Positions 22,931 to 33,600 of a DNA stretch of 64,000 bases are shown here, piece by piece; position 1 is the first letter of the stretch, and each line of letters starts with the position of its first letter. A program made the translations under genes and the position numbers. Under the pieces are notes generated by a model that was given only the letters and a program-made list of their open reading frames with translations, made no database searches and was not told the origin of the DNA. Source of the stretch: Prorocentrum cordatum (taxonomy: Eukaryota > Sar > Dinophyceae > Prorocentrales > Prorocentraceae); the NCBI GenBank assembly GCA_963575745.1, contig CAUYUJ010018872.1:100001-164000 (forward strand). Reading direction: 5' to 3'.

Positions 22931-24270
22931 CCTACCCCCCTCCAGGCCAGGCGCCACCCCCTCCCACCTCCAGCCCTCGTGCTCCTCCATGTTCCTCCCA
23001 CTTACAACCCTTCCTCATGGTCCCTCCATCCCTCACCTTTTTGCACCGGAGGGGCGGAGGGAGGGAGGGAGGAGGAGCTGTCCCGCCCTCCACCTCCTCC
23101 ACCCGCTTTCATCATTCCTGCTCCTCCTGCCCCCCGATTCCGTTTGCTGCGCGCGGATGGGGTTGGCGCGAGGGGGGGGCGACATTCTCAGAAGCCAGGG
23201 GCCTTCTTCGAAGGCAGGGCCCTTCTCAGGTAGGGCCCAGGAAGCTTCTTGCACGGCTTCTCGGGGAATCTACTAAGAGGGCTTCTTGAAGCAGGGAGGC
23301 CATCCAAGAAGTCCCCTGCCTTCCCAGAAGCCCTCTAGGCGTCTTTACAGGCCGCCTGGTTTTACTCGCCTCCTCCCCCAACCCTTCCTCCCCCTCTCTT
23401 GGCCGTCCGTTCTCCCACTTGTCCCCGTCGACGCAGCCGTCATCGTTGTCCCCCTCGTTGAGAATCAAAAAGTACCGATACTGCTACTCCTCGGACATCC
23501 CACGGAGCGCATTCTGACCAAGACTTCGAGGCGAATCCAGCCGTGGCGAAAGGGAATGGGCAGCGGTATTGGTACCTCTTCCTTCCCCGACCTCAAAGTC
23601 GGTGGTCGTCGCCGTCACTGGCGTGCCGCCGCCGTCGTCAATCGCCGCCACCCGTTCCCACAACCGCGGTCGCTGGCGGCCCACCCCCGCTGGTCTCCCT
23701 CTCCACCGGACCAGCCCCCGCGGCCCACCCCGGCCGGCCTCCCCGAGCCGCGCCCGGGCGGTCCCAGAAATTCAGCCGCTCCAGTTTTTCGATGGGTCGG
23801 CCTCGGATGTCTGGACCACTTCCCTGGGCCTGGTTTTTGGTCCGGAGTCGTCTATTGACGGTCCCGAGGCCCGGTGAGGGCCCCCAGAGGTCGAAAACTG
23901 TCGCAGAACCACCTCTCTGATTGTGTCGGAGCGTCGGATCTCCGGGGGGCTGGACGAGAGCCCCCCAGGAGCGCCCAGGAAACCCTGGAGACGACGGCGG
24001 CGCCGACGACGGCTGCCTCTGGCGGGGCATCGCTCGTCGGCGGCGGGGGCGGGAGCGCGGGCTCGGGAGGGAGCCTTACCGAGTGTCAGGGGGGCACGAA
24101 AGGGTAGGATAGCAAAGGGCAGACTAGAGAATCAGCTCACGTAGCTGGTCTTCCTGGCGCCCCCTGGCGCTGGGAGGCGCCCATGCATCGAGGAATGGGC
24201 CCGGCGGCGGGGCGGAAACCAGCTGCATGCAGCAAATGTCGTAACCTCGGACGGGGCTAGAACAAAGATA
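22931..24270. other. gene-free stretch
   Basis: A cluster of GGCTTCT/AGAAGCC motifs lies at 23190-23340 (see 17480-17600). The remainder is GC-rich with no recognised protein. Confidence 0.45.
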
Positions 24271-24280
24271 AATCCGTTCC

Positions 24281-24320
24281 AGAGCGTTCCGGAACGCTCT
24301 CAGAGCGTTCCGGAACGCTC
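24281..24320. repeat. two adjacent perfect palindromes
   Basis: AGAGCGTTCCGGAACGCTCT (20 bp) at 24281-24300 and GAGCGTTCCGGAACGCTC (18 bp) at 24303-24320 are both perfectly self-complementary and directly repeated with a two-base gap. Confidence 0.95.
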
Positions 24321-25008
24321 GGAGAAAACCGCGGCGCCCGATGCATCCCCGAGAACCGCTGGACATCAGAGATTCTCGATGTATCCTCACCCCATGTTAT
24401 CCTCGTCCTGGCTTCATCTGATAACCCCCCCTTCCCTGCAGCCATCGCGCTACCAGAAGGAACGCATAAGAAGGAACAGAGGGGCTGTTCTGGCCACGGC
24501 GGGCCTGGGCCAAAAGCAGGTCCCAAGGCACAAGTCTGAGGAGCAGCCCGAGGACTCACGCCCCTTCTGAGCCCAAAGGGTGGTCCTTACTCTAGCGCCT
24601 TGGCAATATCCTACCCCCTGCGAAATGCTTAAGAAATCATGGGTGAAGAAATTCATAGTCTCAGAACTTGAATAAAAACCCAACATTTCCATTAAAATCT
24701 TAGGATTTCCATTGAAACGTTAAGAATAATCGAGACTCTGGCCGAAAACTTAAGTTTTCTTAAGCATCGCCTAAGGTGTATCCTACCCTTCCGTGCGGCC
24801 CGGGAGGGGCCGCCGACTGGCGGGGCGGGGGCGGGGGGCAGGCTTGGGCCGTGGGCTCCGGGGCGAGGCGGGCGCGCCGGGGGCGGGCGCCCTCTCTCGG
24901 CGGCCGCGCGCGGAGGCAGGAGCAGCGGCACGCCGAGAGCACGGCCGTCGGCGGACGCAGCCGGCCCTGCGAGGGGGGAGGTGAGGAGGGGGAGGCTCGG
25001 GCTGCTCC
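24321..25008. other. gene-free stretch
   Basis: A comparatively AT-rich island lies at about 24625-24775. The rest is GC-rich. A 468-codon minus-strand open frame spanning 24692-26098 is not accepted as a gene. Confidence 0.45.
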
Positions 25009-25150
25009 CATCGTGCTGAAGGGCCACGTCCCAGAAGCAACCTCGAGCACCCAGGTATCGAAACGGTGTCGAACGAGTACCGCCTCCCTGGGCCCGACGC
25101 GTGAGAGCCCTCGAGTTTCGGTACCTTCTTGGTGCACGAAACATCATACG
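25009..25150 (-). repeat. dispersed repeat, copy B (inverted relative to 21020-21195)
   Basis: The reverse complement reads GGCTCTCACGCGTCGGGCCC, then GGCGGTACTCGTTCGACACC and TGGGTGCTCGAGG, aligning with copy A. Confidence 0.65.
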
Positions 25151-25164
25151 AGAATGCCGTCTCA

Positions 25165-25290
25165 GACGGAGGGGCTTCTCAGAAAGGCCTCCGGCCTCCT
25201 GAGAGGCTTTCTGTGTCTCCAGGGAGAGCTCAGGGCACTTCTCAGGAGGCCGGGGGACCCCCGGGCCTTCTGAGAAGGCCCGCCCCCTCC
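25165..25290. repeat. CTTCTGAGAA-motif cluster
   Basis: GCTTCTCAGAAAGGCC, GGCCTCCTGAGAGGC, CTTCTCAGGAGGCC and GGCCTTCTGAGAAGGCC lie in close succession. The last is a near-perfect palindrome. Confidence 0.6.
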
Positions 25291-26109
25291 TCGCTCCCCC
25301 ACCTGGGCGTGCCGCCGACTTGAAAACGCTCGAGCGACGAAAAGGAACAGGTCGCACGCGAGACGACGTAGCGGCCTCACGCCGCGGCTCGGGAGAGCCG
25401 CCAGCGTGGCACGCTACACCGGAAGCGAGGGCGCTTGTACGCGCGGGCTTGCGCGGGCAACTTGCGCGAGAACGTCGGCGCAATCGACCCCGTCTTTCTG
25501 CGTCGCTCACCCGTCGTTGATGACATCTGCGTGCTGGCCGACCCCCGCTGCAGTCCCAGATGAGGGGATGAGGGGGATAACTCGAGCAACATCCAATCAG
25601 CAGCGCGGCCAGAAGGTCCGTGTCGTGACGCTGCCGTCTGCTGCTTTGGATGCTCCTCTTCCGTTTTCGGCAGTGTAGGGCCTCAGGCCGCAGACTCTGT
25701 GTTGGTATGCGGTGGGTGCAGGGCGACAAGGAAGCCGAGTGGGGAGAATGAACAATCCTCGCAGGCCAAAGATCGTGCTGCATGTTACAAGCGCGTGTGC
25801 ACATGCATTTACATGCACACATGCACGAATGTATACATATATATGTATATATATATATATGTGTGTATACGAGAAGCAACACGCGCGCTTCGCGCGCGCT
25901 CAAGTTCTGCCTGTCTTGGAGCCTAGCGCTAAGCGGGCAAGGATGGCCCGTGCCCGAATAAAAATGAGCTGCGGTAGGAAACCAACGCGTTCGTAGCCGA
26001 AGACGCGAATGGGTGCCCATGTTAGGGCGAGGAATGCACAAGTACATGCAAGTAGACATGAGTGTAAACATTGATTGACCCCCCACACACACACACACCG
26101 CTGCTGTCC
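25291..26109. other. gene-free stretch with TA microsatellite
   Basis: A (TA)n/(TG)n run lies at about 25828-25868 and a CACACACACA run at about 26085-26098. No gene recognised. Confidence 0.5.
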
Positions 26110-26910
26110 CCCAACGGGAAGGCCGTCTTGGAGCTCTTCGGGGGGCGGGAAGGATCTTGGGGAAGTCATGGAGGCCTCTGGGAACATCCTGGTGGCATCT
26201 GGGGGCCTCTTCTGTCGGCCTCCGGGGGCCTCTTGGGGAAAGATTGGGGGGCTGCTATTGGGGGTCTCGCAGGTCGTCTTGAGAGAAGGCTTCCGGAGAC
26301 TCCCTCTGGGGCCCCTCTTGGAGCATCTTGGGGTCCTGTTGGACCGTGCTGAGGGCCTCTGCGGCCGTCCTAGGATGGGGGCCATAGTGGGACGGGGCAA
26401 AAGAGGAGGAGCAGGGAAAGAATGCAGCTGGTGGCGGAGAAGGGCAGAACAATGGTGGTGGGAAGGCGAGAAGAAGCAAGAGACGCATGCAAGAGGAGGA
26501 GGAAGATAAAAAGGTCCGAGACACCAGGGGGCCTCTGCTGAAAAACATGTGTGGAGTCTCCTGCAAGGCCTCGCGGAATCCTGCGGGGAACATGTTTGGG
26601 GCTCCATGAGCCACTTGGGAAGCCTCTTGGAGACTTCGTGGGGGCTGCAAGGACCTCCCGGGGGCGTCTTGGAGGCCAGATGGTTCTTGAGGGCGGCTTG
26701 GGCCTTTTTGGGAGGCCTCTTGGCGCGTGTCGGAGCCCTCTGGGGGCGTCTTGGGGGCATCTCTGGGTGCTCGTGGGCAGTCTTGGGCACATCTGGCGCC
26801 GTCTCGGGGCCAACTTGGGGGCACCTTGGGCCGTCTTGGAGCGGTCCTTGGGGCCGTCTTCGGCAGTCTTGGAGGCTGTTGATACAGAAAAAAACGGATC
26901 TGCTAAACAT
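26110..26910. repeat. degenerate G-rich minisatellite (CTTGGGGGCNTCTTGG)
   Basis: Irregular repetition of GGGGGCCTCTTGGGG, GGGCGTCTTGGGGG and similar over about 800 bp, with units near 30 bp. Related text makes up the arrays at 43.3-44.1 kb and 60.1-60.2 kb. Open frames here (Gly/Leu/Trp-rich) are repeat translations. Confidence 0.65.
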
Positions 26911-27115
26911 GTCCGTTTCGTTTGTGGAGGTTTTTGCCTAGTGGCGCTCTCCCGAGGGGTTCTCTTGGAGTTGTGAGGCCACCGACGTATGGGCTTCTGA
27001 CATCCGTTCTAGTTCTATAAGAAGTAGTATTGCAAGCAATCACACGCAACACGCATACTCACAAGCCAGTAGCGTTGTACCCTGCAATTTCTGAAAGAGG
27101 AGGGCGAGTAAGAAG
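26911..27115. other. spacer, no feature seen
   Basis: Mixed sequence without a recognised gene. Confidence 0.35.
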
Positions 27116-27305
27116 GGGTGGTGGTGGTGGCGGTGGTGGTTGTGGTGGTGGTAACTGCCTAAGGTAAACCAATCCCCAGCAGAGCACGATCCACCACGAC
27201 GACACCGACGACGACGATGACGATTACGACGACGACGATGACAAGGACGACGGAGACGACGACGAAGACGACGGAGACGACGACGGAGACGGAGACGAGG
27301 CCCAC
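27116..27305. repeat. GGT then GAC triplet runs
   Basis: GTGGTGG over 27118-27152, then GACGACGAC over about 27195-27300. Confidence 0.9.
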
Positions 27306-27619
27306 CGAAGCACGACTTTGCGAAAGGGCCCATCCTGCGCAGTGTGTTACACAGCAATCGCCAAGCGGCCGACGAGGGGCAGGAGGCGGGGACGGCGCGG
27401 CAGGGACAAGCAACTCCCAATCGAGACATCGGGTCGGAGCCGCACGTGTGTCGAACCGGGGCGCATCGGCTCGGGGTCGGCATCGAACAGGCTGTGCGGC
27501 GCGAGATAACGCCAGGCGAACGTCGCGCCGCATCGGACCGTCGGAGCAAATCGGCATCGGATCAGATCGGGACGGCCGGCCTCGATATCGAGGCGCATCG
27601 ATCAGAACAAACTTAGACC
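27306..27619. other. gene-free stretch
   Basis: No protein family recognised. ATCGGGTCGGA/ATCGGATCAGATCGGGA-type text recurs at 27428-27570. Confidence 0.4.
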
Positions 27620-27765
27620 CAGGGGGGGGGAGGGCGGGGAGGGCGAGGGCGGACTCGCCCCCCCCTTCCCCCCCCCCCGACCAGACCAAAATTAGACCTG
27701 GGGGGTGAGGGCGGGAAGGGCGAGGGCGGACTCGCCGCCCCCCGCCCCCACCCCCCCTCCCTCCG
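27620..27765 (+). repeat. imperfect tandem duplication of about 85 bp
   Basis: TTAGACC(C/T), a G-rich run, GGGCGAGGGCGGACTCGCC and a C-rich run occur twice in succession, starting near 27614 and 27691. Confidence 0.8.
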
Positions 27766-27915
27766 CGAGGTGGCGCGTCGAGCAGCTCGAGGGCGCAGAA
27801 GGCCCGCGCGGCGGCAGGGTCCTGGGCGACGAAGCCGGTGTCCTCGGGGGGCAGCACCTGGGGCCGCTCCGCCTCCTCCTCGCACATCGTCGCCACCGTC
27901 GCCGCGACCGCCCAG

Positions 27916-27920
<5 letters not shown>
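27766..27920 (-). CDS. possible short exon, unrecognised
   Basis: The minus strand reads MCEEEAERPQVLPPEDTGF, then an Ala-rich stretch ending LELLDAPP, with almost every codon ending in G or C, unlike the surrounding triplet repeats. It is flanked on both sides by low complexity. No family is recognised and it may be chance. Confidence 0.25.
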
Positions 27921-28395
<475 letters not shown>

Positions 28396-29352
28396 TTCGT
28401 CAATCCCCTTTCTCCTCCTCATCCAACGCCCCCTCACGTCCTCAACGTCCTCCTCCTGTGACATCCGCATTATCCTCGTCCCCCTCCCGCCCGCCATGAT
28501 CGCCGTCCACCTTGACTCTCGCCCCCTCCATGTCCTCTCCCCTTCCCGAGCATAGCTTGTGTGTACGCGCCCTCGAACGAGCATAGCACAACAGTGCGTG
28601 TCAAGCGCGTCTTCCACCATTCGTTATCGGTCCTTGTCGTTCCCGTCGTCTTTCTTACACATGCCCATCACACGTATACCTTGTATCCCTGATCGTGCAT
28701 TAAGGATGTAATGGCACTCGGTATGTAAGTACACTGGTAACTACATGTGGTAAACCAATGGAAATAATGAGAGACATGTGAAGCGCGTGCAAATGCATGG
28801 GGAAAAAACATCTCAGCGCTCATATACAGGCGCAAATGCACGTTGTCCTGCGCGGCGCGCGTTGCGCCGACGTCGCAGCGTCGCCGCATCATACGTTGCC
28901 TCGCCCAGAGTGAGCATCATGAGGACCAGGCGGCCCTTCGGGGCAGGCCCTGGGAATCGCATTTCGGCACGCCCCTCTGGCACCTCGTGGCCAGTGGATC
29001 CCGAGGCCCCCCAGCCAAGCCCTCATATGTAGCCACGATAATCGCGAGCCAAAATTGCCCCCCCCCCCCCCCCCCACGGCTCATCCTCATCACCCGTCTC
29101 ATCCTTCTGACCTCGCCGCAAAACCGCCCAACTTTGTCATCCATTCGGCCGCCCCCTCCGTTGTTTGTCTCCCCCTATCCGTCACTTGGCCCTTCACCTC
29201 CCCCCGTTGCCCCTCCCCCACCCTACCCACGCAGGGCGGTCGGCCCTCGCCCCGATGAGCACTACCGTTCAAGGTTCCTGGGAGGAGCCATACGTCCGCG
29301 AGGAGGGGCACGGCCAGCGGGGGGGGCGAGGAGCAGCGAGAAGCAAGGGGGG
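28396..29352. other. gene-free stretch
   Basis: Includes a C run at about 29059-29077. No gene recognised. It ends at the pyrimidine tract that is the LINE target site. Confidence 0.45.
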
Positions 29353-29448
29353 ATCCTCCCCCCCTCATCCTCCTCTCCCTCCTCCTCCCGCTCGTCCTCC
29401 TCCTCTTCCTTTTCCTGCTCCTCCCCCTCGTCCTCCTGCTTATCCTCC
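29353..29448 (+). repeat. pyrimidine tract, left part of the LINE target site
   Basis: A CCTCCTCTTCC-type tract continues as 36063-36130 on the other side of the LINE. Removing the element and one duplication copy restores a single pyrimidine-rich stretch. Confidence 0.85.
29433..29448 (+). repeat. target-site duplication, left copy
   Basis: CTCCTGCTTATCCTCC, identical to 36047-36062, abutting the 5' end of the LINE. Confidence 0.88.
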
Positions 29449-29604
29449 CTCAAGCAATTTGGGCGCAAGCAGGTGCAGGGGCCCAGCGGCCTTAGCACCT
29501 CACGCGCGCGATTCTCGGGGCTTCCCCGCAGCGCTTGAGGGACCCAGACCGAGGGCCACGCCACAGCCCAAGGTCTGTGACCAACACCGAGACCAGATTC
29601 AGCC

Positions 29605-30693
29605 ATGACACAGTTGTGGACCAGATGCGACCAGTGCCGCCGATGTGAGTGGAACTCCATCATTGTCAAGCAGGGGTATGCTTGCTCAGGATGCGGCGCG
29701 TCGATCACGCTCTACAAGCCAGCAGGACGTCGAGTACATTGGGGGGATGACGTGCAGCCCGATGCGGCCCCGTCCCCCGCCGCCGCCCCACAGGGCGGCC
29801 GCCAGCGCAGCCACTCCCCGAGAGGCACGCGGCGTGGCGGGGGAGCCAAGGGCTCGCCAGCGAAGGGCACGGCAGGCACCTCCGTGACAGAGCTGCTCCA
29901 GCAGGCGGCCCAGGCCACGGAGGACGCGGCTCTGCAGGAGGCGCTCAAGAAGCAGATCGAGAAGATCAGCACCCAGGCCAAGGCCGAGTCCGAGGCAGCG
30001 GTGTCCCCAGCCGAGGCGCTTCGCAAGGCTGACGGGGCCTGGAAGAATGCGGAGCACCACCACAGCCAGTGCGTGGACAACGTGCTCCGCTTGAGGCAGA
30101 GCCTCGAGGCCGCCGAGGCCAAGGAGGGCAGGGCTGCTGTGGCCTTGGCGCAGGCGACTGCGGCCAAGAAGGCCGCCGCCCAGGCCGTCGCCAAGGCGGA
30201 GGGCGTGGACGCGCCCACAGCGGAGCCGTCTGCGACGGCCATGTTCAAGGTCGAGTGGGACGAGGGCTTCTTCAACTCGTTGGACGAGATGGAGTGCACG
30301 CCCGAAGAGCGCCGCGCGTTGGACACGCTCCACGAGCAGCTCAAGGGCGTCAAGTCGGACCTGACAGGCAAGGAAGCCGAGATCAAGGCCTGGCTCGACA
30401 ACGCCAGGAAGATTCAGAATGATATCACCGATCGCCCCAGGAGGAAGAAGAGGAAGGGTGATGACGGGCAAGCTGCAGCGGCAGAGGAGGAGGCCAAGCC
30501 TGAGGCTGGGGCGAGCGCGCCGACTGACACGGCGCCCACGGCCACGGCCCAGGACGGTGAGGCCTCCCAGGCTGCCGCCGAGAAGATCGAGTCGGAGGCC
30601 AAGAAGCTGTCGGAGGCCAAGTTCACGGCCAAGGCCGAGGCGGCGGCAGCCAAGGCCAAGGCCAAGGGGAAGGGCTCAGACGCCTCCTCTTGA
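29605..30693 (+). CDS. LINE ORF1 protein, zinc-ribbon plus coiled coil, 362 aa
   Basis: Probably the nucleic-acid-binding protein of the LINE ribonucleoprotein. Residues 8-30 hold a four-cysteine zinc ribbon (C8-x2-C11 and C27-x2-C30, with an extra C14). Residues about 50-95 are a Pro/Gly/Arg-rich linker. Residues about 95-215 are Ala/Glu/Lys/Gln-rich and likely coiled coil. A compact segment with DEGFFNSLDEMECTPEERRA follows at about 220-240 and more helix after it. RPRRKKRKG near residue 278 is a candidate nuclear localisation signal. The tail is Ala/Lys/Glu-rich. The start is the first ATG of the frame, about 156 bp after the element's 5' end. It ends in UGA, and ORF2 continues in the same frame straight after it. 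Confidence 0.8.
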   Translation: MTQLWTRCDQCRRCEWNSIIVKQGYACSGCGASITLYKPAGRRVHWGDDVQPDAAPSPAAAPQGGRQRSHSPRGTRRGGGAKGSPAKGTAGTSVTELLQQAAQATEDAALQEALKKQIEKISTQAKAESEAAVSPAEALRKADGAWKNAEHHHSQCVDNVLRLRQSLEAAEAKEGRAAVALAQATAAKKAAAQAVAKAEGVDAPTAEPSATAMFKVEWDEGFFNSLDEMECTPEERRALDTLHEQLKGVKSDLTGKEAEIKAWLDNARKIQNDITDRPRRKKRKGDDGQAAAAEEEAKPEAGASAPTDTAPTATAQDGEASQAAAEKIESEAKKLSEAKFTAKAEAAAAKAKAKGKGSDASS

Positions 30694-30696
30694 CTA
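30691..30696 (+). promoter_or_regulatory. candidate stop-codon readthrough site, UGA-CUA
   Basis: ORF1 ends TGA followed immediately by CTA. UGA followed by CUA is a known readthrough context in some plant RNA viruses and in several animal mRNAs. ORF2 continues in the same frame with no other stop until 35644. Conserved endonuclease residues start 57 nt downstream (Asn of ANVTAF at 30748) and include the Glu of WAETH at 30826, before the first in-frame ATG at 30979. I did not identify a clear 3' stem-loop. The alternative is a single mutated sense codon in a formerly continuous polyprotein. Confidence 0.5.
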
Positions 30697-33600
30697 TCGC
30701 GAGACCAACAAGTACACACCGAGGGCACGACGACATTGTTCTACGCTAATGTCACCGCCTTCACTTCCAAGGTGTGGCAATACCTCCAATTAAATTATTG
30801 CAAGTATGCGTACTGGGCCTGGGCAGAGACTCACATTCACACCGAGTCAGAGCTCAGGGGGTGGGACAAGAAGGCGAGGGAGGCGCACCTTCGGCTTCAT
30901 CACAATGCGGCCCGCCCCTCATCCAAATCCGTGGCAGCGGAGCATGAGGAGCGGGCCAATGAAGGCGGCGAGTTTTTCATGGCGCAGCAGCACCTCCAGG
31001 CCCACGTCTTGCCTGAGGCCAAGGTTGCTGCTGGCCACCTGCGCGAGGCGGGCCAGGCTAGCCTCGACGGGTTTCTTCCCATGGTGCTGCACATGGCAGG
31101 GTACTCCATCGTCGTGGTGGTGCTCTACGCCCTGCCGTGCATCCAGATGAACGGCCACAACAAGGTCAGGTTCCAACGGCTCGGAGGCCTCTTGAAGGCC
31201 ATCAGGCTCCCTTGGGTGGTCGTGGGCGACTTCAATATGGAGCCTGACATCTTAGCAGCCAGCCGTTTTGCTCAGAATGTGCATGGAGTCATACGTACAG
31301 CTGGCCCCGAGGGCACCTGCGCCAACCCACAGGGGCGCGACAAGGTGCTCGACTATGTTCTGTGTAGCCCCGAGGCCACGCCGTTTCTCAAAACAATCAG
31401 TGCTGTGCGTGCGGTCCCTTGGAAGCCACATCAGGGTCTTGCCTTAGAGTTTCGGAGCTCTGGACTCCAGCTTCTCACCCGCTCCCTCGTGGTCTCCCCC
31501 AGGCTTCCTCAAGCCCCGAGGCCCAGCAAGGAGCCCACTTTTGGTTCTAAGTCCAGTGTGTCCAGGGCCCGCCAGGGAGTAGCCCAGCAAGAGGCCCTGG
31601 AGGCGCGCAAAGCTAGGTTTTCTGAGCTGTTTGGTGATTGCTTTCGAAGCCCTGGGGTCCCGTCGTCGTCGGAGGAGGGTGTAGGTCAGGCCCCTCCCGA
31701 TGAGGCCGATGAATCTCAAGATTGTTGGCAAGACGAAGAGGACGACCCGTGGGCAGACCAGCTTAATTTCTGTTCTGACAGGGGGTTGAGTAATGCCCTC
31801 GACACTCCCTGTCACCCCAACCTTCCCGACCCAAGCTCGGAGGGTAGAGGTAGTGCTGCTCTGAGTCAGGAGAAACAACATGCGTCTGGACACGTACCAG
31901 CTCTGTGTAGTTCCCCTCCCAATTCGGGCCAGCCCCCCCCACCGAGTTCAGGGGAAGATTTAAATCCCGATTTAAACCGGTCTGCTTTTCAGTTTTCGGG
32001 CCCTGAGCCCAGTCCGTTACAGGCCCCTGAAAGCGACCCCTCGCCGTCGGCTACGTTTCAGATCCCCAGCGAGTTATGGGATGAGAGCAGGCGTGAGGTC
32101 GGATTTGCTTCGGGGCAGGACTGTATTCATTCTCTTTCTCCGTCCCTCCTCAAGTCCGTTGCATTTCGGCTCGAGGCCTCCCACTCTACTGTAGTTTCAG
32201 GAATGTATGCAGCTTGGATCTCCACGGTGGAGCTTAGCATCACCAGACACCATGGCCTGGACCTCCCTCGCACACGGCGCGCGCACGGCGCGAGGCTGGT
32301 GGAGGGCCCTGTCAGGCAAGCGGCCCACCGACGACAGGTCCACCTTCGGGATCAGCGTGCGCAGTGGTGGACGCAGGTCCACACCATCGTCGCTGCCATC
32401 GCCCGCCATCGCCAGCGCAGCAACGGCCACCAGCAGCTCGAACTGTACCAGGTCGCTGCGCAGAAGGCAGCGGTGGACAGGCCAGACGGAGCTCACAGTG
32501 CGCTACGTCCTGGTCTCGACCCTCCGTGGCACGAGTGGATCAGAATCCTTGAGGGTAAGTGTCAGATCAACCCCGCAGTGCTGGACTCGTACGTTCACGC
32601 AGCGAAGAAGGTCATGCAGCGAGCGCAGAGGTTGGCGGTCTTGGCGGCCATCCATGATTTCCGATCGTGGGTGGTGGAGCCTGAGGCCAACGGCATCCTC
32701 CACAAGTCTCTGAAGAAGGGGCCTCTCCCTCCAGTGGAGATCGTGGTCGGCCAGCAGCTGGTCTACCACCCCAAGGACCTCATGGGCGCGAAGGCGCAGA
32801 AGTACCAGCAGCTCTGGGCCCCGACGGCGCCTAAGTTGCAGGACGTGCGCGAACTCTTCAGGCAGATCAGGCTCCGTGCCAGCGACGACCCCTTACCGTC
32901 GCTGCACGTGGCCGACATCGGCAAGGCGGCCTCACGTATGAAGGCCAAGGCAGGCATGGGCATCGACATGGTCACCCCTGTTGACTACCAGAGGCTCCCC
33001 GTGGAGGGCCAGGCGGAGTTGCTACTCATCCTGGAGGCTGTGGAAGCCACGCTGGCGTGGCCAGCGCAGACGCTGGCTGTCATTGGGAAGCTCACTCCCA
33101 AGAAGACGGCTGGCGACCGAGCCATCGGGCTAGTATCGATGCTCGGACGGCTGTGGTCATTGATGCGCGAACCCACGGTCCAGACCTGGTCGGCCGAGAG
33201 TGCTCGCCACTGGGACGCCGCCCTGCCAGGCAACTCATGCCTGCAGGAGGCCTTCCTGAGGGCGCTGGACGAAGAACTAGCCCATGCTATGGGCATCAAG
33301 TACGGCCACGGGATGCTCGACATCGCCACGTTCTACGACAGCATCCCGTGGGACATCCTAGTCGCCGCAGCTTTGCGGCTAGAGCTTCCTCCTGTTATCC
33401 TATATTTGGAATTGTTACAGTGCGCTGCTCCTCGTTGTCTGGAGCAGGACAATGCTGTGCCAGAGATGTTTGACCCGCTGCTCAGCGTAGTGCAGGGTCT
33501 CCGTTCGGGGACCCGCTTCGCCAAGATGATGACCCACCACGTCATGGTCACGGTCACCACAGCCCATCCGAGAATGGGAGCGAGGTTATGGGTCGACGAC

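Noticed and set aside
24692-26098. 468-codon minus-strand open frame
   Set aside because: Composition changes along its length, it crosses a TA microsatellite and two dispersed repeats, and no domain or consistent codon bias is visible. Long open frames arise easily in GC-rich DNA.
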